Positions 1 to 10,149 of a stretch of 64,000 nucleotides of DNA are shown piece by piece. Both the position numbers and the translations under genes were made by a program. The stretch spans positions 6,586,810 to 6,650,809 of the forward strand of contig NC_134879.1 of NCBI RefSeq assembly GCF_041734735.1, given 5' to 3'. How positions within the stretch are numbered: the stretch's first letter is position 1; each line of letters starts with the position of its first letter. The notes below the pieces were generated by a model, which saw nothing but the letters and a program-made list of their open reading frames with translations, ran no database searches and was not told the DNA's origin. The stretch is from Babylonia areolata. Taxonomy: Eukaryota; Mollusca; Gastropoda; Neogastropoda; Buccinidae.

Positions 1-276
1 GATAACGCTGCAGACACTTCCCCATGTTCTCTGAACACATTATGTTGCAAACTATGTTCTATGTACACACACACACACAATATTCTGTACACTGTTCACA
101 CAGCCTTGTCTCTGTCGGTCAATAATTGCTCGCCTTTGCTTTCACGTCCACAGGAGCACTCACAGCTCCTTATCCAACAAGACAGTTGTGTTTTCAGCCG
201 AATCACGCAAAATACCAAGAAGACAGCAGTGTTTTTCGCCAAGAAGACTATATATACAACACAACAAGAGGACAGG

Positions 277-421
277 TCAGAGGTGGAAGGGCACCAGCTT
301 GACCCTTCTGTCGTTGTCAGGGTGCTGCAAGATGATGTTGCAGCGCAGCAGCAGTTCAATGTAGGCCGGCCAGTGCCTGTCTGTCAGCTCTATGTAGGGG
401 TCACTGGGTGACTCCACACAC
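277..421 (-). CDS. CENPK: CENP-K terminal coding exon
   Basis: Acceptor TTTCAG|GTGTGTGG at 422/421, stop TGA at 279-277. The product CVESPSDPYIELTD-RHWPAYIELLLR-CNIILQHPDNDRRVKLVPFHL carries the conserved CENP-K C-terminus. The exon starts with one base of a split codon, which does not fit the phase-0 end of the exon at 3741, supporting a missing intervening exon; an internal AG at 412-413 (GTGGAG|TCA) would restore phase. The acceptor is the first of about 22 near-copies in a 34-bp tandem array. Confidence 0.85.
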
Positions 422-1373
422 CTGAAACATACGCAACAGCATTAATTCCACAAACCTGGAACATAAACACTGCCAATTCCACACACCTGGAACATACACA
501 ACAGCGTCAATTCCACACACTGGAACACACACAACAATGTCAATTCCACACACTTGGAATATACACAACAGTGTCAATTCCACACACCTGCAACATACAC
601 AACAGTCAATTCCACACACCTGCAACATACACAACAGTGTCAATTCCACACACCTGCAACATACACAACAGTGTCAATTCCACACACCTGCAACATACAC
701 GACAGTCAATTCCACACACCTGCAACATACACAACAGTGTCAATTCCACACACCTGCAATATACACAACAGTGTCAATTCCACACACCTGCAATATACAT
801 AACAGTGTCAATTCCACACATCTGCAACATACACAACAGTGTCAATTCCACACACCTGCAATATACATAACAGTGTCAATTCCACACATCTGCAATATAC
901 ACAACAGTGTCAATTCCACACACCTGCAATATACACAACAGTGTCAATTCCACACACATGCAACACACACAACAGTGTCAATTCCACACACATGCAACAC
1001 ACACAACAGAGTCAATTCCACACATGCAACACAAACAACAGAGTCAATTCCACACATGCAACACACACAACAGTTTCCAGTCCCCACACCCGCAATGTGC
1101 ACAACACAGTCAATTCTACACACCTGCTACGTACACAACAGTGTCAATTCCACACACCTGGACACATGTACAATAGAGTCTACAGCTCTATTCTTCAACA
1201 GAAATCTGTATTCTGCTTCCACTAGACAATTCCAACACTTTCCCCTTTCTAAACTGCTCATCTGTCTAAACTGCCATATTCCATCAGATAATGTGCTTAA
1301 TGTCTTTGCATGTTTTCCAAAGCTGGGGATACCACTGCAGAATGTGTGCCTGTGAATGAGGAAGCAAATTATT

Positions 1374-1404
<31 letters not shown>

Positions 1405-4400
1405 TGAAATGAATGTGTGAGTTCCTGTCTAAATCAACCAGCAGTGACCAGACAATAAACCAATGAGAAGAAACAAACTCTTTGATTTGTACACATGCTC
1501 CCATGTAAAAGAGCCAATAAAGTATGGTCTTAGTATGACACAGTGACATAAGAGATACATCTTTAGACAAACAAAACATGTACATGTTCAAGAGCAGTGC
1601 ACCTTACATCTCAAGACCTAATTTTCAAATTTTTCTTATCAGAACTGGTTAACATGAGCAGATTTCTCTTTTCTCCTGAAACTCACACCAACAGGATACC
1701 AATGTGTAGACATACATGGATACAGAGATTGAAAAAGACTCACTTTGTCATCAGCTCCAAAAGTATGTCTTTTAGAGGCATGGTATTCTTTTTACTTTGC
1801 TGTTTCTTTGAGCGTAGATCTTTGGATACTTTTGCAACCTGGGACAAAGAACAGAAAGTTCAGACGCGGAATAAATATTGCAATTTACTTATCAAATCAA
1901 TATATATTGTGTAACTATGCAATGTTGGGAAACAATGGATCAGGTGCAATGCAATGTTGGAAAACAATGGATCAGGTACAAAGTCTTTTATTTCACATTC
2001 CTGATCTTTAGCTCCAACTGCTGGGTAACTGGGGACAAACTTTTTCAGACACAGTTGCAAAATGTGCAGACAACATACTATGCACTTGGAAACATGCACA
2101 CCAATCATAAAGAAGGTAAACTGAAATACAGAAGCATACCAAAAAGGACAGAAAATAAATACATGCTTCATTCTTTTATTCAATTTCAGTGGTTTATTTT
2201 AAGCAGTCCCAGTGCTATGAAATGAGTGGACGCTGTCCAAATAGCACAGTATTGTCATTTAACAGAATTAACTTAGTCTTTGTATTAACCCCTTAGCTGC
2301 CAATATGACGAGAAAACTTGTGAGTGCAAGCATGTACGCTTCACTGCCACAATGACGAGATAACTCGTCATCAAAATATTCTGACTTTTCCCTGGTTTGC
2401 ATTCAGTTCGTTGACAAAAATTCTGGTAGCTTTAGCTTGGGGAATCTTTCTTGATTCTATTCATAGCTAGAAACATCATCTACATCGTGAGGCAGTCCTT
2501 TATTTGAACGCTTTGGTTGGGTTACTGGCCGCAGTGTTTGCCTGACTCCTCTCCTCGCTCACTCAACAAAATGTCAGACTGACACCGTGCTCAAGACATG
2601 CGATCATGGCGAACTAAATCAACCAAGATTACTTTCTTTAGTTGATGCTCAGAAAGAACTGAAGCCTAAATTCGACGGAGAAGACAGTGATGAACATTTA
2701 TAGGACAACTTGATAGAAAATAAAGGGAGCAATCAAGAGAGTGACCAAGATACGACTATCAGTAAGTGATGCCAGCTGTACAGCTGTAGCAGACGACAGA
2801 ACATGACCAAATTATTTGCAGGACACAGTGTGAGCGATTTTCTTGGCACTCAGCCAATGCAGTCTGAGAAATGGATAAAATGACCGTGTGAGAGGGGTGA
2901 AGAGTAGGGGGTTGGAGACTGAGGGGGTGTGGCCTCACGTCCATATTATCACTTGGAGATGTCACAATGCATTGTGTATCTGTCTCTTTTTTCAATTTTT
3001 TTTAATTGCAGTTGTTCTAGTATGATTTTGTGTGTGCAGATATCCATTTGTCCAGAAACTATGATATTTTAGTGCAAATTACCTGACTAATGTTTGTAAC
3101 TAACAAGTTGAAAATGTGACAAATACCAAAACACTGCTTTCAAAACAACAATATGTCACTGAAAATATATAAAATGGGAAAACATCACGTGTTTTGTATT
3201 CTTTATTCATTTACCTTTTAGATAATATATACTTTTATGGGTCTTTCTCCAATAAGAGCACGCAATTTTTTGAAAATTTATACCCGTTTTTTGTGAAAAA
3301 ACCCTGGCAAATAGATTTCACTTAAATCTTATTTTCCTGGCAGTGAAAGGGTTAAGAAGACCACTACAATTCTGTAATGTGGGGTTACCTGTACATTCTT
3401 TTTCATTTCCATCTCTCTGGGGTACTGACAAGTTCAAAACCTTGGGGGTCCTAGACTATTTTTATTATACTCCGAGAAGGTCATACTCCGAGAAGGTCAT
3501 AGACAAACTTCAGAGGGTAACTCTACTACCACACATTCTGACCAAATCTGCACTGCTACACACATAGCAGACACACACACAAAAAAAAACTATCAATCCA
3601 TCCACACACACAGATACACACACATGCAAACCTATCTATACACAAACAGAGAGACACACACAAACCTATCCATCCACCCACCCACTCACCCACCCATCCA
3701 CACACACCAGTCAACTCCTTAAACTCGGACCGCCCCCAACCTCATCTGGTTCTGGCACAGGGAAGTGTTTGGTGACGAAGGCAGCCATCCTCTTCATGAC
3801 AGAGCGCTCTGTCTGACGGATCTGGTTGATCTTAGACACCAGCTCCTGGGCCACAGTCTCCACCGCGTCCTCAGGGGGGTGCTCCCCCTCCAGCCCCTCA
3901 CACCTCTCCTGCCACCCAGGGTGCACTGTGTTGCTTCTATACTGTCACACCTCTCCTCCCACCCAGGGAGCACTGTGTTACCTTACACTTCTATACTGTC
4001 ACACCTCTCCTCCCACCCAGGGTGCACTGTGTTACCTTACACTTCTATAATGTCACACCTCTCCTCCCACCCAGGGTGCACCGTGTTACCTTACACTTCT
4101 ATACTGTCACACCTCTCCTCCCACCCAGGGTGCACTGTGTTACCTTACACTTCTATACTGTCACACCTCTCCTCCCACCCAGGGTGCAGTGTTACCTTAC
4201 ACTTCTATAATGTCACACCTCTCCTCCCACCCTGGGTGCACTGTGTTACCTTACACTTCTATACTGTCATACCTCTCCTCCCACCCAGGGTGCATTGTGT
4301 TACTTCTATACTGTCACAACTCTCCTGCCACCCTGGGTGCACTGTGTTACCTTACACTTCTGTACTGTCAAACCTCTCCTCCCACCCAGGGTGCACTGTG

Positions 4401-7400
4401 TCGCTTCTATACTGTCACACCTCTCCTGCCACCCAGGGTGCACTGTGTTACCTTACACTTCTGTACTGTCAAACCTCTCCTCCCACCCAGGGTGCACTGT
4501 GTCGCTTCTATACTGTCACACCTCTCCTGCCACCCAGGGTGCACTGTGTTACCTTACACTTCTGTACTGTCAAACCTCTCCTCCCACCCAGGGTGCACTG
4601 TGTCGCTTCTATACTGTCACACCTCTCCTGCCACCCAGGGTGCACTGTGTTACCTTACACTTCTATACTGTCACACCTCTCCTGCCACCCAGGGAGCACT
4701 GTGTTACCTTACACTTCTATACTGTCACACCTCTCCTCCCACCCAGGGTGCACTGTGTTACCTTACACTTCTATAATGTCACACCTCTCCTCCCACCCAG
4801 GGTGCATTGTGTTACTTCTATACTGTCACACCTCTCCTCCCACCCAGGGAGCACTGTGTTACCTTACACTTCTATACTGTCACACCTCTCCTCCCACCCA
4901 GGGTGCACTATGTTACCTTACACTTCTATATGTCACACCTCTCCTCCCACCCTGGGTGCACTGTGTTACCTTACACTTCTATACTGTCACACCTCTCCTC
5001 CCACCCAGGGTGCATTGTGTTACTTCTATACTGTCACACCTCTCCTGCCACCCAGGGTGCACTCTGTTATCTATTAAAGAGTTAATGTTAAAGATCCCAC
5101 AGCTTTTACAGTCATCGAGGCAGATCCACTACATCAAAAGCTCGGTACAGTAAGGTGGGGCCCAATCTTCTTCTGCTGTTATAACCTTCCCAAACCAATG
5201 TCAGGTACCCATTTCACAATTGCATTCCTACACCAAGACCTACACACCGTGGATATGAATTCACTGCCCCAGTGGCTTGAAAAGGCTATGGGACTGTAAC
5301 CTACCTTTTTTTTTCTTTTCTTTTTTTAAAACGTTTATGTGATTTTGCCCAATAATACAGTGAAAATCAACTACATGGTAACCAACAGACCATGATTAAT
5401 GAAATGATACCACTTAATGATGAAAAATGCATTTCCTGATACTACCAACAGTTTTCATGTTTTCCAGTGCTGATTTCAATGGATACAAATTCATATCTTA
5501 TGCTCTGTATCTGTTCTAAACACTTCAGCATTTCTCTATAACAGCAATAATACTTATGATTTTGACCAGTTTTCTGACTGATAAAGTGAGGAGTAAATTA
5601 TTCCAAATAAAAAAGAAACATGCATATATATCACCATGCTTTTGTTTCATTTACTAGTTAAAATGGAAGTTGCAATGACCTCTTACCACACAAAGTTTCT
5701 TGTAAAGCTGAAATACAAGTAATGTTGTACTTCACACATTTTTCACTGGGACAAACAAATTTTCAGTCCCATGAAATTCTGCCTGTGGAAAATCTGGTGG
5801 TTATGACCACTACTTTAAGTTCTGCCTTTCACTGTCGACAATGGACAAAGGTAGGACATCAGCACATAATAAGTTCTTAACTTCCTGTAAATGCAGCTTT
5901 TGAACATTTACTTGAAATTATGGTGAAGTGAGAATTTTATGGGACACAACCTAGTGTTGACTGCTGCAGTCATTACTGTTTGGTCCAAGGGCAGCAACTC
6001 AGCAGATTTTGCCTTGTCAGAAATGTGCTGCACAAGCTGACAGGAAAACAACAACAAAAACCTGAATCACAGCAAGTGGAGACCAGGACTCCTCTTTGGA
6101 ATGCCACACAGACCTCCCACCTAGTGAGACATCCAACAACACAACCTTCATTTGACCAAGATCCACACCCTGAACAACTTGACCTTGAGGGTTTTTTGCC
6201 AATAGATCTAACTTATTTCTGCCAGTGCAGGAAGGTGGCTGAAAGGTTAATACATTTTATCTGCCAACAGAAAGTCCATGAGGGTCTGGGTTTGAATCCT
6301 GGTCTTGCACTTTCTCCCAAGTTTGACTGGAAAATCAAGGTGAGCATGTAGTCATTCAGATGAGATGATAAACTGAGGTCCCATATGTTGCATGCACTTG
6401 GTGCACTGAAAAAGATCCCATGGTTACACAAGCAAAATTCTGCAGGGATCCACTCTGATAAGGTACACAAATATATATGCATGCATTCAAGACCTGACTA
6501 GCGTGTTGGGCTATGCTGCTGGTTAGGCATTCGCCTAGCACTGTAGCAGGATTTGTCCGAACACAGTGATGCCTCATTGAGAAACTTAAACTCCCAGTGG
6601 AGACTACCCTACTCCCATGAGCTGACCTGTAACTTGTGGTTGACAGCGGTCAACTCCTGTTCACACTGCTGCTCCTGTTCCAGGCTGGCAATAAGTTCTC
6701 TGTGCTGTGACTCCACCAAGCACAGAGTCTCCCTCAGCTGGGACACCTCCCTCTGTAGGTCCTCCATCAGGGCCGCCTCTGTCACCTGTATATACACACA
6801 CATACACTGCATGTATATATACATCGTACACACACAAACACACACAACCACACACATACACACAAGGACACACATGTTTGCACACAATAATAATCATGCA
6901 CTGGTGCCTTGGCTATAACATCCCATCCCCCAAACAAAAATAAAATGTAACAAACATGATGACACACAATAAAATAAGACATACATACATACAAAAAAAT
7001 TCTTTTCTTGAGATGGATCTTCTGCACTATTTGTTTTATACTGAAAAAATGTGAGCAAATTCCTAACTCAACCAAATGGTTTTAAATTTAAGTTTATTCT
7101 TTCTCTTTTTTGTGTGTTTTCCTCAACTATGCAGTTGAGAAACATGCAACTTTTGCAAGGCCAATCGCACCAGCTCCTCAAAACCCATGTTTATTTGACT
7201 TTGTCCGAAATCAACCTAGTTACTCTCTTTTTCAGCAGTACATGTCACAGTCCTAACCTGTGCATCCCTAGGAAGCGTCTGAGGCTCCAACTCCTTGGCG
7301 ACCTCCACTTCCGCTCTCATCTGTCGCTCCTTCTCTCGGAGGATGGCCACCAGGGGGGCCTGGTCACCTGACAGAGCCGAGTGTAGTCGTCTTGTCTGCT

Positions 7401-7533
7401 CCACCTGTTGCTGCCTGTCCTTCACCTGTGCCCAGGCCTGCTCACACTCTGCCCGCAACTCACGCAGGCTGGTGTCAACCTCTGAAGCCTCTGAGTCCGT
7501 TCTGGCTTTGTTGGAAACATCTCCCGCTGACAT
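277..7533 (-). CDS. CENPK: Centromere protein K (CENP-K), split gene, four coding exons found
   Basis: CENP-K is a coiled-coil subunit of the constitutive centromere-associated network (CENP-H/I/K module) that sits on centromeric chromatin in the nucleus and helps recruit the outer kinetochore. Join of 7533-7258, 6785-6627, 3908-3741 and 421-277, about 250 residues against roughly 270 in human. Seen: an N-terminal block (LRAECEQAW; human LIRECEEMW), a heptad-rich middle (MEDLQREVSQLRETL, LEQEQQ), the block VTKHFPVPEPDE (human LEDHFPLPD), and the hallmark C-terminus WPAYIELLLRCNI...HPDNDRR ending in FHL (human WPPYVELLLRNGIALRHPED...FHQ). The first three exons join in phase 0. A segment equal to the human stretch around LITLHEMLEILINRLF is missing between the last two exons and the phases there disagree, so a small exon is unfound, lost, or lies in sequence I misread. 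The start at 7533 (MSAGDVSNK) fits the human N-terminus; an upstream in-frame ATG at 7614 is possible. 5' non-coding exon not identified. Confidence 0.85.
422..1176. repeat. 34-bp minisatellite on the 3' splice site of the last CENPK exon
   Basis: About 22 tandem units of roughly 34 bp (variants near 30), plus-strand core CAATTCCACACACCTGCAAC followed by ATACACAACAGTGT. Read on the minus strand, each unit holds TATGTTGCAG|GTGTGTGGA, a near-copy of the true splice acceptor plus the first ~9 exon bases. Units drift toward both edges and are most uniform at 540-950. Open frames across it on either strand are by-products of the period. Confidence 0.95.
1376..1403. repeat. (TG)n microsatellite
   Basis: About 13 uninterrupted GT pairs in a CENPK intron. 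Confidence 0.9.
1404..2284. other. CENPK intron, no recognised gene
   Basis: AT-rich intron sequence. The only structure seen is a tandem pair of a ~31-bp unit (GCAATGTTGGGAAACAATGG...) at 1918-1976. Confidence 0.6.
2285..3355. mobile_element. Decayed piggyBac-type DNA transposon with TTAA target duplication
   Basis: TTAA at 2285-2288 and again at 3352-3355 flank a 1,063-bp element. Its ends are inverted: CCCCTTAGCTGCCA on the left and CCCTTTCACTGCCA (reverse complement of the right end), 11 of 14 matching. CCY-T-runs next to TTAA are the mark of piggyBac ends. Inside, 2600-2760 reads on the plus strand as an acidic, Ser/Asp-rich stretch (EDSDEHL, NLIENKGSNQESDQD) with stops, resembling the N-terminus of piggyBac transposases; the catalytic DDD core is absent, so this is an internally deleted, non-autonomous copy. 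A palindrome (GACGAGATAACTCGTC) lies at 2353-2368 near the left end. It sits in the CENPK intron where one exon is missing. Confidence 0.82.
3356..3740. other. CENPK intron with CA-rich tract
   Basis: Contains a perfect 16-bp tandem duplication ACTCCGAGAAGGTCAT (3469-3500) and a CA/CCCA-rich low-complexity run at 3555-3710 just after the donor of the exon at 3741. No coding exon with CENP-K similarity was found in it. Confidence 0.6.
3741..3908 (-). CDS. CENPK: CENP-K coding exon 3
   Basis: Fifty-six codons, donor GATGAG|GTTGGG at 3741/3740. The acceptor chosen is GGTGGCAG|GAGAGG at 3909/3908 because it keeps phase 0 with exon 2; a later GTGTGAG|GGG is the other in-phase choice. The product runs ERCEGLEGEHPPEDAVETV, then VAQELVSKINQIRQTERSVM, then VTKHFPVPEPDE, matching human IFNELKTKMLNIKEYKEKLL...LEDHFPLPD. 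The acceptor and first codons lie inside the first unit of a 54-bp minisatellite that fills the neighbouring 1.1 kb of intron. Confidence 0.8.
3888..5068. repeat. 54-bp minisatellite on a CENPK 3' splice site
   Basis: About 22 units with core CACACCTCTCCTCCCACCCA followed by GGGTGCACTGTGTT and ACCTTACACTTCTATACTGT. Two unit lengths occur, 54 bp and about 44 bp (lacking ACCTTACACT). Between about 4336 and 4640 a long unit and a short unit alternate as a 101-bp higher-order repeat three times, marked by TGTACTGTCAAACC at 4361, 4462 and 4563. The first unit overlaps the start of the CENPK exon at 3908. Long open frames on the plus strand (SHLSSHPGCTV repeats) come from the period being a multiple of three. 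Confidence 0.95.
5069..6230. other. CENPK intron, no recognised feature
   Basis: AT-rich sequence with short homopolymers only; a plus-strand open frame at 5980-6351 runs into a SINE and has no recognisable domain. Confidence 0.55.
6231..6594 (+). mobile_element. tRNA-derived SINE, near full length
   Basis: The head has a pol III box A-like GGTGGCTGAAAGGTTAAT and box B-like GGTTTGAATCC, then a central domain (TAGTCATTCAGATGAGATGATAAAC, GTTGCATGCACTTGG, GATCCCATGG, GCAAAATTCTG) and a tail (CTGACTAGCGTGTTGGG, TTGTCCGAACACAGTGATGC, TTGAGAAACTTAAACT). Related pieces in this window lie at 35.5, 50.7 and 57.0 kb. It lies in a CENPK intron, 32 bp past the donor of the exon 6627-6785, antisense to the gene. 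Confidence 0.88.
6627..6785 (-). CDS. CENPK: CENP-K coding exon 2 (central coiled coil)
   Basis: Exactly 53 codons between acceptor TATACAG|GTGACAG (6786/6785) and donor TTACAG|GTCAGC (6627/6626), phase 0 on both sides. The product VTEAALMEDLQ...NHKLQ is a heptad-rich helix equal to human residues around LGKEEFQKLRQDLE...LEREQRWLDEQQ. A SINE ends about 32 bp beyond the donor in the intron, and a TG/TA-rich simple repeat forms the polypyrimidine side of the acceptor. Confidence 0.85.
6786..7257. other. CENPK intron with CA/TA simple repeats
   Basis: CA-rich low-complexity sequence at 6790-6875, then AT-rich intron. Nothing else recognised. Confidence 0.55.
7258..7533 (-). CDS. CENPK: CENP-K coding exon 1 (N-terminal coiled coil)
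   Basis: Ninety-two codons from ATG at 7533 to the donor CAG|GTTAGG at 7258/7257. The product is MSAGDVSNK..., acidic and Ser-rich for about 23 residues, then a charged helix (LRELRAECEQAWAQVKDRQQ) matching the human LIRECEEMWKDMEE region, and ends LEPQTLPRDAQ like the human PETIPLTED. The open frame continues 27 codons upstream to an ATG at 7614, ending in Gln/Ser-rich sequence; that part has no counterpart in human CENP-K and may be 5'UTR or intron. Confidence 0.82.
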
Positions 7534-8935
7534 ACTGCTGGACTGACTCTGCCTGGCTGCCACACCTGTCCACATTAATTCACACCTGTTTCCACACATC
7601 CATGAGACACTCAATGTCAGTTAGATGACATATACAGGGAAGACGCCGAGTCAATACTAGCGTGTCGTACAAACATAAAATGATAAAGATGTCCACTCAC
7701 TTTCTGAGGCACAATAATGATAAGTCATAAATATACCAGTGTAGCCTTTCCAAAGTAAGACACAGACACCCACATTTCCAAAGCCAGAAAATGAAGTGGG
7801 AGCAGGTGAGAAATACAGACATGTGATATGTACTTTAGCAGAATACATTAATAACATAGTAAAGGGCATGCTCAATCAAATGCAATACCAAATGTGTGGG
7901 ATAGAGTGAGCGAAACTGTAATAAAGAAGACAGTGCATTGCTATGCATGTGTGTCCATGTGTATGCATGCATGTCATCATGTACCTTTGCATAAATGTAT
8001 ACTTTGTTTTATTAAAACTTTTATACATGTATAAGTGTTCATAGTTTTTATAAAGCCCCTGGATGAAGGCTGGGCACAGTTAAATACTGATGATGGGTTT
8101 GTTGTTTCTTCTTACTCTGAGACTTTGACGTCTGTTCATTTCAAACACTAAAATTAATGCAGACTGCACACAGACACACTGCACGAGTACACAATAACAC
8201 TGCACGAGTACATCGTTGACACACCCAGATAACTTTAAGTTATGTGCGCACACAAAGTGTACTCGGTAGAGAAAACGATATCATACACGGAAAAGTAAAA
8301 ACAGAAATAAAAATCATTGGAGATCACTTCTTCCACTCTGGTCAAACTCAAACCACAGAATCGCAGACACAACATCGCATCAGTCAATGGGTGTGTCTTG
8401 TACGAGTCTAACTGTGGACTTTAGCCTGTAATAATCACATAAGAAGTTATTCCACCGGAATTACCCTGATTTTATTATATACATGTGAAGTTAATGCACA
8501 TACAGACCCTTTCAAGACAGACGTATCATTTTCGAAATTTCCTCTATTTGCTATGTTGTCAAACACGCCGGAAGAAGTCAAATTTGCGCGCAACTGCGGA
8601 ACTGCAACGTAAAAGGTGGACCGGGAAGGAATCCCCCCCCCCCCCCCCTTCTCTCTCTCTCTCTCCATTTATACCTATCATTGCTCTCTGTTTCTCCGTA
8701 CCAGTTTTGAAATAGAGAGCAGTTGTAGGTATAAATGGTTCTATTCATTTAAATCAATATTTCAAACAGAGAAACATATCAAAATCGTAACAAACAAGCG
8801 GCATAGAATCTGTTTTGCGAAGCTCAGACTGAGAGCACTTGGACTGAATGCCAACAGAGCTGGTTCGACAAGAGCTGGACAAAAAGCATAGACAAAAAGG
8901 AAGGTTTACATTTGGATGGTCAATTTCGACAATGT
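7534..8935. other. 5' flank of CENPK; no exon assigned
   Basis: Probably holds the CENPK 5' non-coding exon and promoter, but no boundary is supportable. 8540-8635 is richer in CpG (AATTTGCGCGCAACTGCGG, GACCGGGAAGG) and ends in a C run at 8632-8649 and a (TC)n run at 8651-8666. A plus-strand frame at 8616-8891 ending LGLNANRAGSTRAGQKA is not recognised. Confidence 0.4.
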
Positions 8936-9106
8936 ATTTTTGTGATGTGTTCGTAGTAATGTATGACGTGTTTCGGTGTTACATGCCGGCTTAAATAGAC
9001 ATTATATGTTTTATATGTACTTTGTTATGTGTTCGTATTGATTTGATGTGTGTCGATGTCACGTGCTTAAATAATTATTATACGGATTATATGTACTTTG
9101 TTTCTT
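8936..9106. repeat. Diverged tandem pair of ~82 bp
   Basis: Two adjacent copies share GTGTTCGTA, GTGTTTCGGTGTTACATG (GTGTGTCGATGTCACGTG in the second), CTTAAATA..ATTAT and ATATGTACTTTGTT. The second copy has small deletions. Confidence 0.65.
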
Positions 9107-10063
9107 GTGTACTGTTCAAACCTTGGAGATGAACGTGACGACTGGGGCGGGAAGGGGGGGGGGGGGGACAGTACCCGCCTGCTACCTGGACTTTTAAAGC
9201 AAATGACAATTAAAATACCAAAGTGCCGCTTATACCTTAGTAGATTAGTTTATTTTGATTATGTTTTTTCTTTCTGTTCCATTTTATTTGTTTCAGTTGC
9301 ACAATTTTTGTTCTGATTTGTACCTGCTGTCACTGGAGCTTTCAGTACAATGGCAGCTACTGACATTAAACATTTCACGAGTGTTCAGTGTGTTCAGTGT
9401 TATCTCTCCGTCTCACTCACGCGCGCGCACGCACTGACGCATAAGTGCAAGGCTAATATCAGTTTCAGCCAGTGCATGTGAAATATCATATACTGATCGG
9501 CAAAAAGCAGTCCGAACATCAGTTGACTCGTTATAGAAGACTGGGCTGAGAAGAAGAAAAAGAAGGTTGAGAAGAAAACCTCATATTTCTGCCATGTACT
9601 CGGTGATTAACATTGTTTATTTTCATTTGTTGTTATTTATTTCTTACGAAATAAACAAAGTCAAAATCATGAGAAAAAAGGGGGGCAACGACGAAACCAC
9701 TGACTCCCTGTCTTAGCATAACTTGGTCAGCCTGACGGACCGGCCGAAAACGATAAGGTAAAAGGTTCAGTGGTAAGACTGCCGTACTATCACTACGTTG
9801 AATGTTATGTACATTGGCGTCAGTTTCCACGTGACAAATACCCAACCATAATTCAGTAATCACATCCATTCACTCACCGTGTATTACATTAGGCCACTTT
9901 ATATATGGGTTATAAGTTTTGCCGGCGCAATGCACTGACACGGAGTTTGCACTCATATGACGCTAAAACATGTTATTGAGTTCGTTGTGTTTCACCTTCC
10001 ACCAGATAGTTCCCTGCCCTTGTGGAAGCGACGGTATACCTCACTGGGCACGCATAAACACAC
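9107..10063. other. Intergenic, no recognised feature
   Basis: Contains a G run at 9155-9168 and a short GCGCGCAC tract near 9420. A minus-strand 78-codon frame at 9633-9869 has no domain. Confidence 0.5.
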
Positions 10064-10068
10064 GCACC

Positions 10069-10069
10069 C

Positions 10070-10100
<31 letters not shown>

Positions 10101-10104
10101 AGTA

Positions 10105-10148
<44 letters not shown>
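10069..10148. repeat. (TAC)n followed by (AC)n microsatellite
   Basis: About 11 CTA/TAC triplets pass directly into about 20 CA pairs. A C run and CT-rich tract follow at 10188-10232. Confidence 0.95.

Positions 10149-10149
<1 letters not shown>

Noticed and set aside
537-1355. 272-codon plus-strand open frame rich in Ser-Ile-Pro-His-Thr repeats
   Set aside because: It is produced by the 34-bp minisatellite; several frames stay open at once and no codon bias or conserved domain is seen.
3356-3560. Missing CENPK exon around YPLKFVYDLLG (minus strand, near 3490-3520)
   Set aside because: The similarity to the expected LITLHEMLEILINRL is too weak, and a stop and a 16-bp duplication follow at once.
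3765-5153. 462-codon plus-strand open frame with SHLSSHPGCTV repeats
   Set aside because: It comes from the 54-bp minisatellite, whose period is a multiple of three, and lies antisense to a real CENPK exon.
6231-6310. tRNA gene at the SINE head (also 25.4 kb and 30.8 kb)
   Set aside because: Only box A/B-like sequence is kept, with no foldable acceptor stem; each is followed by a SINE body.
7258-7614. Upstream ATG at 7614 as the CENP-K start
   Set aside because: The extra 27 residues have no counterpart in the human protein, and the second ATG aligns with its N-terminus; left open, but not chosen.
9720-9830. tRNA-like GGTTCAGTGGTAAGACTGCC
   Set aside because: It resembles a box A, but no box B or cloverleaf could be drawn from the sequence that follows.
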